Shown here piece by piece: positions 45,045 through 57,762 of a DNA stretch of 64,000 bases; the first letter of the stretch is position 1, and every line of letters begins with the position of its first letter. A model generated the notes under the pieces. That model was not told the origin of the DNA and did no database searches. It saw nothing but the letters and a program-made list of their open reading frames with translations. The DNA is from Endocalyx cinctus (Eukaryota; Ascomycota; Sordariomycetes; Amphisphaeriales; Apiosporaceae). The stretch is taken from positions 397,235-461,234 of the forward strand of contig BCKC01000008.1 of NCBI GenBank assembly GCA_001600455.1, written 5' to 3'. The translations under genes were made by a program, and so were the position numbers.

Positions 45045-48000
45045 GGTGGAGATCAGAAATAACTTGAGAAAGCGAATTTATTTCTATTGGTGAAGCTGAT
45101 ACTCGTCGTCTGTGATGTGCAATATATTGGTGATCTCTCCAAATTTCGCAGTTTCATGTCTATTAGGGGAATCACTTGAATTTAGAGATTCGGTTGTGTC
45201 AGGTTGAAATCTACAATACTACCAATAGAGCTACGATGGGCTTCAAAGGATCACCCTGCAGCGGAGTATCGCATCAGCTTTGGACCGACAATTGATTTTC
45301 AGATGCTACCTATTCTTTAGCCCCCACGAGCACCAGGTTGACCACGTATACATTTTAAGTACAGTGTCAGGTAGATTCGGTACATGTTGCTACATATCTA
45401 AGGTGATGAAGACTGTTAATATACAACCTTATTTCGACCTAAATGTCTTCAATTAATCATTTTAGACGACAGTGTCATTCATACTGTTGTACTTGCTGGC
45501 TACAAGCATCCTGGAAGGGTTCTTATCCCAAGCATATATTAATCCCTGTGAATTTCAATCGGTTTTCGGAAATGGTTGGTGCGAGGTGTTGGCTGTAGCT
45601 GGTAGTGAGGTTACTTTAAAGCTCTGGTGCATAATCCAGTTGGAAGCGGGGTACAACTCCAAAAGTTTCCACCCCCATATCACCAAGAAATAAAGGAAAT
45701 GAATAGACGTATAATAATTATTTGGCTGGAACGGATAGATATTTATGGTTCAACGAAACGGTATCCTCTTAATGTCTACACTGACAACACCCAGAAACCA
45801 ACTGCATACGCTTTTGCACGACAAGAGATACTTCGACTACCAATCGCGGACATGCCGTTTCTGCAAGCCCAACCGAAATAATGTAAGCTAAAATCGAGAG
45901 AACGCTACAGATTATGGACTCTGGGGTATGACCTCCTGAAGAAAGGGGCCGTGGCATGGTGAACAGGCGGCAATTATGGACGGGAGTAAATCTACAAGGA
46001 CCAGATCAAGAAAAAAAGATCAATATTACTTCAATTTTGTAAGGGGTAACTGAACAACGAGACCACCGGTCCAAGTTGGCTACATATTGTCGGCTTGCCA
46101 GATGGCTCGATTTCAGATGAGTAAGTACGATAAGGAGAGGATGGACTGAGGGGGGAGTTCACGTACTAGGTACCTAAGATCTTTTCGTTTTGCGGTCTAG
46201 TGGACGTTTCTACTGATGTTCATACCACTCCGCCGCATTCGGGATACTTCGTGCACGAACGTGGACTGATAATGCATGAGCTCATTGCTCGAAAGACGCA
46301 GAACTAACACATGGTAAAGAAACTGAAAAGATTGATCACTTTAGAAGTTGGCAGTATAAGAGACTCGAAGGGGGGGGCTATCTGGCTACCACCAAGAACG
46401 CTATTACTGGAAAGAAACCTTGAGCGATTGGAGTAGAAGGAATAACATTGATTTTTTCTACAACACGAAGGTGCCCATGACTGGCTTTCGCTCTGCTTAG
46501 TTGATATAAATTGAAATCTTGACCTGCTAATTGTAATTGGCCCCTTTCTAGTCTACGTGAAATGTTGAAATTCAAGTTAATACGAATATTATGCCAATTA
46601 ATACATTCTCTGAAGACGTGATATTACATTTATGACTATATAAAACGACAATTCAAAATCACTTGGGATTAGTCAATAAAGAAATGGCATCACGGCGAGA
46701 ACAGGTGAGGTCGTATTCTTATTCCTTGTGCTTATATAAGCAGCAAGTCTACTCATATGACTTAATGAGATCTTGCCTAAGTTGCTATATTTGACGCCAC
46801 TGATCATATTATCCTACTTCTAGAGTTAAAGCGAGTTAACTATAGTAGATGATAAATAGCAATGAACGGTATGAAATGGTTTAATTACGTGCTAAATATT
46901 TTACAAAGACAATAATTACCATATTCTTTTAATAGGAAAAATCAGATTTTGTAATTATTAAGAAATATATTGGAGCTTAGAAAGGCTCAGCTAGAATTCA
47001 ACAACTCAATGCTACTTATTCATTACTCAACTCATACTATTAACAGGTTAGATCTATAAGGGGGAATATGAATTAGTCAGGTTCGTTTTTTTAGGCAGAC
47101 TATATGTATATGTGGCTGTTACTGTCAGGGGCCCTGGTTATCATAATCAGAATCTACGATGCGTACCTACGACTACCCGGAGGGTAGCCCCAATAGAATA
47201 CCTCTGTAGTTATAAGGTAGGGCTCTCGTCCCAAGAAGATAGAATAGTTATTCGACTCTTAAACTATACCCCTGTCCCACTACTAAGCTTTGTCTACGTA
47301 ACTGCGCGACCCTACACTCCAACGTATCCTCATTTCTTTACGGTTACTTACTCTCATCACATAACCGTCTATCATCAGAATTAACACCACCTATACATCT
47401 TCATAGGTTCTTCATAATTCAAATGACTAGTCATAGGTTACGTCCAGAAACTATTATAATATAATATCCGATGAAATAAATATGTTGGCCATATATTCGC
47501 GTCTACTTTCTTCACTAGTTTAGTTATTTTATGATTACCCTTTACCGGCTTGTTTAAGTCTACAACATAGTTAAGTACAGCAGATAATAGCCGATCTTGA
47601 AGTATCTACTTTTTAACTTACAGTTCCAATCTAATCCAATTGAGTATCGAATAAGGGTAACTACTACTCTTGAGGTTATTGTAATTATGTACCGAGGATT
47701 CATCAGGTTATTGAACAAAGCCAAGTCTATAATACATATTAGCTAGCATAGATAAGCGGGTAGGGTACTTTATCATAAAACGGGAATGGACGGTGGGTAT
47801 GATCAATCCTTTGACTTTAACGTTACTAATAGTCGTCATGCATCTAGTACAACCTTCAATCCTTCTAGCGTAGCCTAAGTGCTATGTATTGGCCAATCTC
47901 CCAGAACAGGGCTCACTCTTTCCAAACTCGTCAAGCTGCGTATGTAGGAAGTTCACATGAGCAATATTCTCATCTCAATCCTACCCAGATTTCTATATCC

Positions 48001-48485
48001 AGCTTTAGTTGTTGCCACCGTCCACTTTTTGTGCATTGGCCAGACTGTTTTCCTGCTGCAGAAATATGATTAAATAGGCAGATATCTTAGTGGCTTAATT
48101 ACTTCCGAACCGTAACGGCGACTTATGGGATTTATCGGCAATGATGCCTAAATATAGCTCAAGCCATGTTTTATATTATACGGTGTCAAGGTAAGTAAGC
48201 CGAGCGGGGCTATAACTTTGCCGGAACAGAGCCGATGGGCTTCTCGGGACCCGCCTCTGTATTCCTCCCTTGTGCTCTGACGTAGGATCTGGGGGGGCTG
48301 AAAGCATGGTATACGCACCTGTATAGTATTGAGCCACTATCATATTTAGGCCTAAATGATCCAGAGATCGTTTGTCTTATACTAATAAGCAGATTAATGC
48401 CAAGTATGCCGCGTATATCTGTCTTGGTGCCTATTGCTTATGCAGGTTCACGTTTTATCACGTTCTACGTATTCAGACAAAAGTG

Positions 48486-48516
<31 letters not shown>

Positions 48517-49561
48517 ATTCATTACTGAGATAGTGGTAGCTAGAAGAATATGTGTAACGCCAATGACCTGACCCTAGATCATTAAAATCATTTAATCTTT
48601 TTTTTTTCCTTAGAAAACATTTGTAGAAACAAATAGTCTCAAGACGTCACGATGATATACCCCAGTATTAGTTGCAGATCTATGTCATAGGCATACGGCA
48701 TATGCATGGTTTCTTATCATAAGCTGAACCCGTGGGGTGCCGAGAACGAGGACGAAGAAGCCCGAGTGACCCACATTCTGTCCCGCAGCCCTAAGCAGAC
48801 CAGCCTTCGAGTACCCCTGTCAAAATCGTTCTACTCTAATCATTAAAGATATGTGTACTCCGTAGGACATGGAATGCATAAGGCATCTCTTTCTGCCTCA
48901 CCATCCCCAATCTCAATGTCGACAGGGATTGATTAAGTGCTTATTACCAAATAAAGCTCATTAATCTCGCTTCGACTTTGGGCCGATCTTACGAAAGCAA
49001 GCTCACAGGCTCACGCTGATTCGATCCGTCATGTTTCTTCCTGGGAACACAGCCACATCGAAAGCTGAAACCGAGGAGTACGAGAAACCATCTTACACTG
49101 AGGTTTCAAAGATGATCTACTTCTATGTGGGCTATACTATGTACTTTCCCCATTCAAGATGTAACAGTAATTATTGTGTCAATTGAGCAGATTTATACCA
49201 GATATGGTACAATTCAAGACAATTGTGGCAAGGTCGTGATGCGGCGCTACGCCGAACAGTGTTCACCCTTTTCTCGTTCTCGTTCCCGCTTAGAGTCTAA
49301 ACTGGTATTAGTATAGAACTAAGGCCACCCCAATTTCAACTTCGTTTTCGGTTTGGCTAACTATCTCGTTTAGGTAGTCGGCTTTCATTTCACGATACTC
49401 AATCTTTCAACAGGAAACCCTGTAGGCATAGCTGAATAAATACTTATCTAGCCTTCACGGTTCATTTACATTGGTTTTATCTTCTGTAAGTTGACTTAAC
49501 TCTCAGATTACGCCCTTCAGGTTTGGCTCGCAGAAATAATCGGCATCGCCTAATAACCATC
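45045..49561. other. 4.5-kb gene desert
   Basis: No supported gene. It is AT-rich with many short frames, and has an A-run of about 30 at 48487-48516 and a T-run near 48600. I see no repeat shared with other parts of the window. The last 100 bases are the promoter region of the oxidase. Confidence 0.5.
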
Positions 49562-51767
49562 ATGTTTAGAATACTCCCCCTTCTTATCATCTCAGCCCGG
49601 CTCTGGAACCCGGGCCTCGCCCAGACGGGAATACGCGACAATGGCACAATCTCGGGACCAGGCTGCAAAGCAATCCCTAGCACCACCGACGTGAGTTGCT
49701 TACACTTCTTAGCTTACCAACCCCACCCCAGTCCCGCTTCCCCCCCCCCTTTCCCCTTCGCCGACTTCGCGCTAAATTATTCATTTTCGGCGAAAAAAAA
49801 AGTGGCCATCCCAAGAGACCTGGAACCGGTTCAATCAGTCTACCGGCGGAAAGGTATTCGGATCAGGCGCTCCTCCGGGAGCTGTCTGCCATCCCGGAGA
49901 GCCCGCGTACGACGTCGCTGGGTGCACCGCCCTCGCCTCTACCGCGTGGCTCACCTACGACTTCCACCTGGCAAACCCCACCTCCAACATGTGGCAGCAG
50001 TTCAACAATGACACCTGCCTTCCTGAACCAGACGCTCCGTGTAGCCCTGACGGATATCCTGCCTACTTCGTCAACGTCACCGAAGCCCAAGACGTGAAGC
50101 TCGCCTTAGATTTCGGTTAGTAAACCTTTTTTTTTCTTGTGTGACTCCCTAACCTAGATATTACTGGTTTATTAAATGCCGCTCGTTTCGATTTATTAAC
50201 GAATTGAAAAGCTCGCGAAAATAACGTAAGAGTCGTGGTCAAGAGTACCGGCCATGACTACCAGGGTCGATCCCAAGCCCCCGGCGCGCTCTCGATATGG
50301 GTCCACCATATGCAAGACGTGGAAATGCATGCGACGTCGTTTCAACCAAAGGGATGCCCGTTCTCCATCGACGGATCGGCCGTGACTGTCGGCGGCGGGG
50401 CTGAGGTGGGAATGTTGCAAGAAGAGCTTGGAAAGGTCAACCAAGTTATTGTAGGCGGTGCGGCCAAGTCGGTGAGCGTGGGTGGTTATATTACCGGTGG
50501 TGGTCATTCACTTCTGGCCCCTCGGTATGGACTCGCTGTAGACCAAGTCCTCGAGATGGAGGTTGTTACTCCCATGGGCGACATCCTTACGGTGAATGAG
50601 TGCCAAAATCAGGATCTATTCTGGGCAATGAGAGGTGTAAGTAATCGTTTGGCTAATTTTCAATTTCTACTTAATTTTATTGGCTGCTAACGTGTGAATC
50701 TCAATCAGGGAGGTGGATCAACCTTTGGCGTGATGACCTCTGTGACCCTGGCCACATACCCTTCACCAAAGGTCGTAGGGGGAACGATCGGAATTTTGAC
50801 CTGGGATACCCAGGCACCATGGCTGTGGGACATGATAGGGTACATACTCTCTCAGTACCCATATCTCGATTCGAATAACGTATCCGGATACTCGATCATA
50901 GAGACGGACCTCACGGTACCGAATGGTAACGGTAGCTCTCTCAGTCTCGTAGGAGTAGCCGGGGAGTTCATGCTGCAAGATACGCAGGATATCAATGACT
51001 TGATCTCGATATTCGAACCCATAATCGAACACGTCAACGCCACTTGGTCGGATATATATGTGACATATAATATTTCAGCATACGCGTCCTTCCAGGACTG
51101 GTTCAAAGTCTACCACGACGTAGGTCAAGCGGGCACTGACATGTACCTCGGATCCCGGCTATTGGACGAGAAGGCCATAACGGCCAACTCAACTGCCTTG
51201 GGTCAGGCTTTTGAAGTCTGCAAAGGCTCGTCGTATATAGTCTCAGGAAAGGGGGTTCATGACGCTAAGCCTAGAGGCGGAAGCAATGCTGTGAACCCCG
51301 CATGGAGGAGAACTATCACGCATAATAGTAAGTGAGACATCAAAAATTACCTACAAGTCTCATATCCCTTTCGTCACTTCGAACCAAATATCTTACATGC
51401 TTACCTCCTCATCTTAGTTCAAGGCAAGGCATTTACCCCTCTAAATTCTACGGCAAGAGAAGAAGCGATCGTAGACGTCAACGCCTTGACGGAGCCTCTC
51501 CGACAACTCGCTCCGGATATGGGAGCATATGTGAACGAGGTATGTCACCACTCGCTAATACTTATTTTTTTCGGTTATGCTAAAACTATTCAATAGGCCA
51601 GTCCAAACGAGCCTGATTGGCAGCACGCATTCTGGGGCGCGAACTACGAACGATTACACGAGATCAAGCGTTCTGTGGACCCGGACGACGTGCTCTGGTG
51701 CCACCCGTGTGTGGGCAATGAGCGGTGGGTTCAAGAAGGATACCAGCTCTGTCGCATTGACGAGTAA
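49562..51767 (+). CDS. Secreted FAD-dependent oxidase, isoamyl-alcohol-oxidase-like (VAO family)
   Basis: Six exons, 49562-49690, 49803-50115, 50212-50636, 50709-51327, 51418-51539 and 51597-51767; 592 residues in consistent phase. A signal peptide (MFRILPLLIISARLWNPGLA) precedes an FAD-binding PCMH domain: VVVKSTGHDYQGRSQAPGAL, where the His normally carries 8-alpha-histidyl FAD, then SIWVHHMQDVEM, VSVGGYITGGGHSLLAPRYG, DLFWAMRGGGGSTFGVMTSV and a C-terminal BBE-type segment (FWGANYERLHEIKRSVDPDD, VLWCHPCVGNERW). The likely activity is oxidation of an alcohol or saccharide with O2, outside the cell. In related bicovalent enzymes a Cys follows VGGE; here the segment reads VGGAAKSVS, so the second flavin bond seems absent. 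Convergent with the GH3 gene, 279 bp away. Confidence 0.9.
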
Positions 51768-52046
51768 GTCAATTTTAATAGAGCTTCGATAAATAATACT
51801 TCCCAAAATTTTGGTGTGTAACTCATAGTCACCATGTAGATATATTTATAGAGTAATGTAATAGCCACTTCCAGCATATGATTTTCGTGTTTACTTGTTT
51901 TCTTTGATAGGAAGAAATCGATAAGAAGTTTAATAGTATGGAGTCGTTACCAAGTTGCGGTACCCATTGGTGCCGAAAATCCAAGCATCAATTGACCTTC
52001 CAAATTTTACTATCTACTCGTCACCCTTACCAATTCATCTCGGCCG

Positions 52047-54822
52047 TTAGTTCTTTGGCGGCAACGACTCCAATACCACCCCTTCCCCTGTAATCTCAAA
52101 ATCCCACGTCGCCTTATCGTCGATATCAAGCACGAGGGTGTACTTACCCGGCCACAGAGTGAGACTCCCGCTCTCATCGCTCCGACCGACGCTACCAACT
52201 TTAACGTCTAGGTTCTCGGTCGCGGTCGCGCCTGGCTCCACGTCATGGACCCTCGCGAACGCGATAAGGCTCTTGATAGGGAACGGCTCGGGCCCGTATT
52301 CACCTTTCAAAAAAGCCAGAATCACGTAATCAGACGTGACGTTTCCGGTGTTGGTCACCGAGACCGGGATCGACGCGAAGGGGGCCAGGTCGGGGTAGTT
52401 ACCGGACGCGACGGGACCGGTCTCGGTCAGCGAGTAGTTCGCCATTAGCGATGACGTCTCGAAAGTGCTCGGTAGATCGTCGACGGGTAGCGAGACGTCG
52501 AAGCTGGTGTAGTGCAGGCCGTGGCCGAAGGGGAACACGGGCGTTCCGGTGTACCACTTGTAAGTTCTCCTACGATTATTTTCATGGCCGCATTAGCTAG
52601 GGAAGGAACACTTTTCGGCGATTCATTGAGAGTGAGGGAGAAATAGATCAAATTAAAGTTTCTTACGTACCCTGGGTTACCTGTACCTGACTGGAGGTTC
52701 ATGTCCGTCATCGGCACTTGATTGACGTAGGTGCTCGGATACTGCGTCACGGGCAATCTACCTGCGGGAGCCTTTTCTCCTGTTAATATACTCGCGATCG
52801 CCGCGCCGCCGTCTTGTCCTGGATATCCTGCCCACCTGGTATCAAGTCAGCATTTTATACGAGACTAAATTACGCCATGCAGCACAGAGACAATAGTCTT
52901 ATCTACTGCTTGGCTCCTAGGTCCTCGGTAGCTGAAAAAGATAATTAAACTCACTATTTCCAAGTCAGTAGAGCTCTTTTTGAAGATTTAACAAAATATC
53001 CTTCAAGAACTAAATCTAGTAACAGGTTCGACGAACGTACCAGTAGAGCATTCACATTCTCCTCGGCCACCAATGCCGAGCTATCTACCATAGTACCCAT
53101 CTGCACGACCACGAACGGTTTCTCGCCCGCCGTCGCCGCCGCCAGCTGCTGTACGAGCGTAGCCTGCTGGCCCGGCCAAGCGATCTGCTCGCGGTCGTGG
53201 TCCTCGGACTCGACGCTCGTGTCGATACCGCCCACGTACACCGTCGCGTCGGCCTGCCGCGCCATGTTGACGGCGGCCGAGAACCCGTACGTGAAGCTGC
53301 ACCCGACGTCGCACCCCTGGCTGGTCTGGACCGTGTATCCCGCCGCCTGGAGGCCCGAGACGACCGTCGAGATGCTCTGGGCCGTCCCGTAGTAGTTGCC
53401 TTGCATCTGCGTCGTCGCGCTCGCGAGCGGCCCCACCACCGCGACGGTCCGGACCGAGTCCGCGAGGGGCAGCGCGTGCGCGCCCGCGTTCTTCAGCAGG
53501 ACGATGCCCTCTTGCGCGGCGCGCAGGGCGAGTTCTTTTGCCTCCGGTTTCCCGACCGAGTCCCAGTGCAGCTGTCGGTACGGCTGGTCCTCCGGGGGGT
53601 CGAACCAGCCGAGGCGCACCATGGAGGCGTACCGGCGGATGAGGGAGCGGTCGAGGACGGTGTCGTTGAATAGCCTCGAGTTATACGCCGACGGGAGGTT
53701 TTGAGGCCAGAATTGACCGCAGTCGAGATCGGTACCCGCGTTGATAGATGCTGCCGCAGCGGCCGCAGCTGAGCCTCCGTAGTGGTGGTCTGTCCAGACG
53801 TTTCCGAGGGCGTCACAATCGGCCGTGACCCAGCGGTCTTCGCTTGTGAACCCGTACAATCCTCGTAAGACGTCTTGCAAGAGCCAGGGATCGGCGCACG
53901 TCGGGACGCCGTTAACAGCATTGTAGCTGCACATGACAGACTGAGCGTTTGCATCACGAACGCAGGCCCGGAATGGCTGCAAGTAGTAATCTTGAAGATC
54001 CTTGCTCGAGATCTTGGCATCGAACCCGTATCGGCTATTTCCTCTCCAGTTCTCCATATCGTAACCGGCGTAGTGCTTGCACGTCGCGGCCAGCTTGTAG
54101 TACGGATCGCCCGAAAGTCCGCCCTGGAGCCCCGGGATCAGCTGCATGACGTATTGGCTCATGTGGTAAGGGTCTTCGGACGGGACTTCTTGTCCTCGGC
54201 CCCAGCGCGGGTCCCGAAAGGGGTTAATGTTAGGGGTCCAGAAGTTGAGGCCGCACCGGCCGTCGTTACTGAAGGCGCGCGCTTCCGTGGACGTGGTTTC
54301 GGCCACGGACCGGATTAGCGGCATGTCGAAGGCGGCGCCCATGGTGATCGGCTGCGGGAAGGACGTCGCGTAGCTGAAATTGCCCGACGTGGCGAACTCA
54401 ACGCCTCGGGACCTGGCCACTCCGTGCAGGGCTTCGTTCCACCACTCGTACGACGGTATACCCAGTCGCGAGACGCCCGGCGAGTTATCCCACGAGTTAG
54501 ATATTTTCTCATTTTGGCTGAATGCGGCTATCAACTAAAGTGTCTGCTCAGTTGCGGTACTTCATAAATTAGAATGGAGTGGGGTGTCAAAAAAACGTTA
54601 TTCTCACGTACGGCGGCTGCTCGAGACCAAGGGTCCAACGTCGTATTACAGACTTGGTTAGATGCTAGCTAGAGATGTATTAGTCTCAAGACTGAGGGAT
54701 AAGATTTGCGTATGCGTTATTCTACTCACTGCTCCTGATTGACAGTTGGGGAATTGTCTGATTGCCAATACATTGCTGCTTGTCAGCAGAACCGTTACAC
54801 CGAAATTCTTTTTAAGCATCAT
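52047..54822 (-). CDS. GH3 beta-xylosidase, with an apparent one-base frame break
   Basis: Five exons can be traced: 54730-54822, 54612-54668, 53041-54534, 52671-52835 and 52047-52569, about 776 residues, the usual length for fungal beta-xylosidases. The start has a signal-like segment (MMLKKNFGVTVLLTSSNVLA). Family blocks: PSYEWWNEALHGVARSRG, DGRCGLNFWTPNINPFRDPR then WGRGQEVPSEDPYH, CKHYAGYDMENW, WVTADCDALGNVWTDHHYG with the nucleophile Asp, and EGIVLLKNAGAHALPL. The FnIII-like tail ends at KN. Splice sites fit everywhere except between exons 3 and 4: the donor after NALL (53040) and the only acceptor before WAGYPGQDGG (52836) leave one extra base, and that intron is 205 bp, about three times its neighbours. 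So the gene may be broken here, or an unusual splice is used. Confidence 0.87.
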
Positions 54823-55980
54823 GATGAATTGGCGTCTGTTTACCGAAAAATCACTTCTCAGTATTCAATCGGGAAGTAATTAGACCTCGCGAATCTCCTA
54901 TTCCTATATATATATGTATTTCTGACCAGCCTGCGTAACCACGTTCCTGGCCAAGCCGAGGCAGAAATAGACGGGTAAATCGCCTCCAGTGCTAGGTTCC
55001 TGGCTAGAACACGACCCAGGCTCCCAAGCCCACAGGATGAGCAATTTACAATTAATATGAAATATCCCAAATATCCCATGTATGCGGGGTGCCGTCTCCA
55101 TCAGTCGAGAACCCTACGCGTAGAGTAAATAGTCGGGGTAGGAATAGGGGAACATTTAGGCTGAACAACGAGACCATATAAAAGGGGGCATATTCGTTTC
55201 TCCAATTTTACCACACGCGCAGTCTTTTCGATTTTGAACCTCATAGATAACTCATACTATAGAGGTTCGATTGAGGATAAAAATGAAAAATTGTAATCAA
55301 CGTGACAAACGGACGAATTGCACATAATACATGAACACACCAATGTTCGTCAAATGAACCCTTCTTTTTTTGACTTTTTATTATGACATACCGATTCATT
55401 GGGTCGATCTGTCTACACTGAATCCTAAGAAGAGATTACCTAGTATATATAACAAGTAGGAATTAGTATCATGAAATGTCTCGGACAAAGAAGTATCAAA
55501 GACGAAAACAAATCATCAAACTTTAAATGCCAAAGTGATAGGTTCATATAAGATTATAGAGCTTCCGCTAATCTTTCTCGGTAAGGAAGATGGATTTTTA
55601 TAAATAGACAAACAGTGATTTCCTCAATCACTTTCATCGTAACTACTTTATCTCTTTAGGTTAGAGGACATGATGGGATTATTATTATTATTACGTATAT
55701 TGATTCCCTCCAGTTCAAATTCCAAGTCTATACTTCATACTTTTTCTGTTCTCCTCTTATCTCATCTTCTTTAATACACATTCAACTCATCAAATCACCA
55801 ACTATTCCATATCAACATCTATCTCTAACCAAGTTTCTCATATTCAAAATTAAGAAAGTGAGTTGGATCAATTCGATTCTTCCGGATACCATGTTTTATC
55901 GTGGCTCACATTCTCCTGGATAATTTACCGAAACTAACTCTGGATAACATTTTGAAGATTAAAACTTATCATCTCCGACC
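54823..55980. other. Intergenic region
   Basis: About 1.15 kb, AT-rich. Short minus-strand frames near 54858-55101 match nothing. It holds the presumed promoter of the xylosidase on its left side. Confidence 0.5.
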
Positions 55981-56700
55981 GTGGCTGACCAGAAAACCGT
56001 CAACCCGGCTACCATTTCCAACATGACCCGAAATGATGTTGAAATCACTTCAGGACCCGCCCCGGGCAAAACTATTCAAGTGATTATTAATATTATGCGA
56101 CGAGGCACCGGTCAACAGGGTCAGACCGAAAAAAGCGTCACCATCGTATTAAATATCAACGTCAATATTAATCATGATGGTGGAATTGGATTTGGGGTAC
56201 GTTCATCTCTATCGTTGCCTCAAAATTGTTGTAGTTAAGCTTCTAAAAAAAAGAAAAAACGTTTGGTTCATTAAACAGGTCAACAACGCTCCCAATCTTC
56301 CCATGTTCCAGGTTGATCCGAATATTTTCGAGGGTACCGTCATGGAGGGGATGGATTTCACCGGTCAAGCCTACCCCTTCCCGAGTGCCATGTCTCAAGA
56401 ACCATACGCCGGTCAAGCCTACACCTTCGAGGCCGGCCCGAGTGCCATGGCTCAAGGAGAATACACCGGTGAAGTTATCGGCTCCAAGGTGGTACCTGAT
56501 GTTACCCAGGACGAGAAGAACGTGACAGGCCAGGATAGCCAGAGCTAAGACGGTCCCGTCGTTATGGTAGAGAGTATGGCTGCTGCTGCCGCTGCTGCGT
56601 TCGTAAGTCTTGTCGAGATTCGTTTCCATTCGTTACCAAGAAATTATCGGGCTAACTTTAATTGCTCCCTCTCTAGGAGACTGAGATTGCCAAGAAGTAA
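55981..56700 (+). pseudogene. Small repeat-containing gene with lost start and in-frame stop
   Basis: A frame with good codon character starts at GTG (55981), reading MADQKTVNPATISN if that codon were a start; TAA lies seven codons upstream and the first ATG is 14 codons downstream (56023). An intron 56196-56278 (GGG|GTACGT ... AAACAG) joins it to a second exon with imperfect repeats of about 25 residues: FTGQAYPFPSAMSQE and YAGQAYTFEAGPSAMAQ, then YTGE. A TAA follows QDSQS (56546-56548), yet the same frame continues through DGPVVMVESMAAAAAAAF, a well-formed intron (56603-56677, GTAAGT...CTCTAG) and ETEIAKK-stop at 56698-56700. Both lesions suggest a gene in decay, or an annotation that needs transcripts. 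The family is unknown; a 5' exon elsewhere is possible. Confidence 0.5.
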
Positions 56701-57476
56701 ATAAACCGATGTACTAGAGCCGAACACTTTGTCCTTGAACGGTAGGGGTCCAGAAACTTATGGAAAAAAATAAATAAACAAAAAAAGTCTTATGCTTGGA
56801 ATAATTAATACTTCGCCTCGACCTAGGTGCCTGATAGCGAAGTTACTCAAAAGCCAGGTTCTGTATCAAATAATTAGCGATTGATCTCTAGAACTTATGA
56901 AATGAGACGCTGTTTACTTCTCTACAGCCTTAAACCTTATTCTATGATGATGCTATCATATAATTCCGTACGTGTTTCATCCACTAGCTTTTTACTACCT
57001 TTTTTGTTTTCATTTTCCAAACCCGTGGATCTTGACTAAACTTAGCACTACATTATGTGAACACGACTGAGTGGCTATATATATATTGATATTCATTTTA
57101 TATGCACCTGAATATAATCAAAACATAATGAAATATGAAATCAAATGAACGAAGACAGGCCAACGACGAAGTTATAATGATGAATATATGTAAGCGTTGC
57201 TGACCACGATAAGGGGCGGAATTTTTAGTGCCGACGTGATCCAATTAAAATGCCGCTCACAGTTCATTCGCCACATTGGCGATTCTCAAAGCTACATCTT
57301 CTTCATATTTCCAAATCAATGATTATCAAAAAGAGTGATACCTTAATTCAATCCTACTTACCTTGATACCCAATTTTTATTTTTCGTTACTATTATTCAT
57401 CACATGCAAGATTAGAAGAAGGGAAGAAGAAAAAAAAAAAGAAATTACTTGCCTGGCCAAAAAAAAAAAAAAAGCC
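56701..57476. other. Intergenic region
   Basis: AT-rich spacer. It contains the A-rich leader of the CCDC97-like gene. No other signal. Confidence 0.45.
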
Positions 57477-57715
57477 ATGACAGAACAAGATGGACCCGAG
57501 ATCTCCGAAGAGCGGGAACCCTTACGGTCGCCGTCTTCGTCGTCGCCCATAACCGCGTACGTAAAACCGCAACCGCGGCCGCCCAAAACGCCGGCTCATT
57601 CGGCGCAGATCCGCGTCCAGAACCGGCGACGCGAGTACCTGGAGCGGAACCCGGGGTATTTTGATTCGCTAGAACACGAACTAGCCGGTGAGATTTTTTT
57701 TTTTTGTTTGTCCCT

Positions 57716-57762
<47 letters not shown>

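Noticed and set aside
45472..45693. 73-codon frame in the 45-kb intergenic region
   Set aside because: Its first codon is GTG, not ATG, and no homologous family or intron partner is visible.
47112..47384. 90-codon ORF in the gene desert
   Set aside because: No ATG at the start of the frame, low-complexity Thr/Tyr/His end and no recognisable domain.
53197..53673. Arg-rich plus-strand ORF opposite the xylosidase
   Set aside because: It is a shadow of GC-rich GH3 codons; the family motifs are all on the minus strand.
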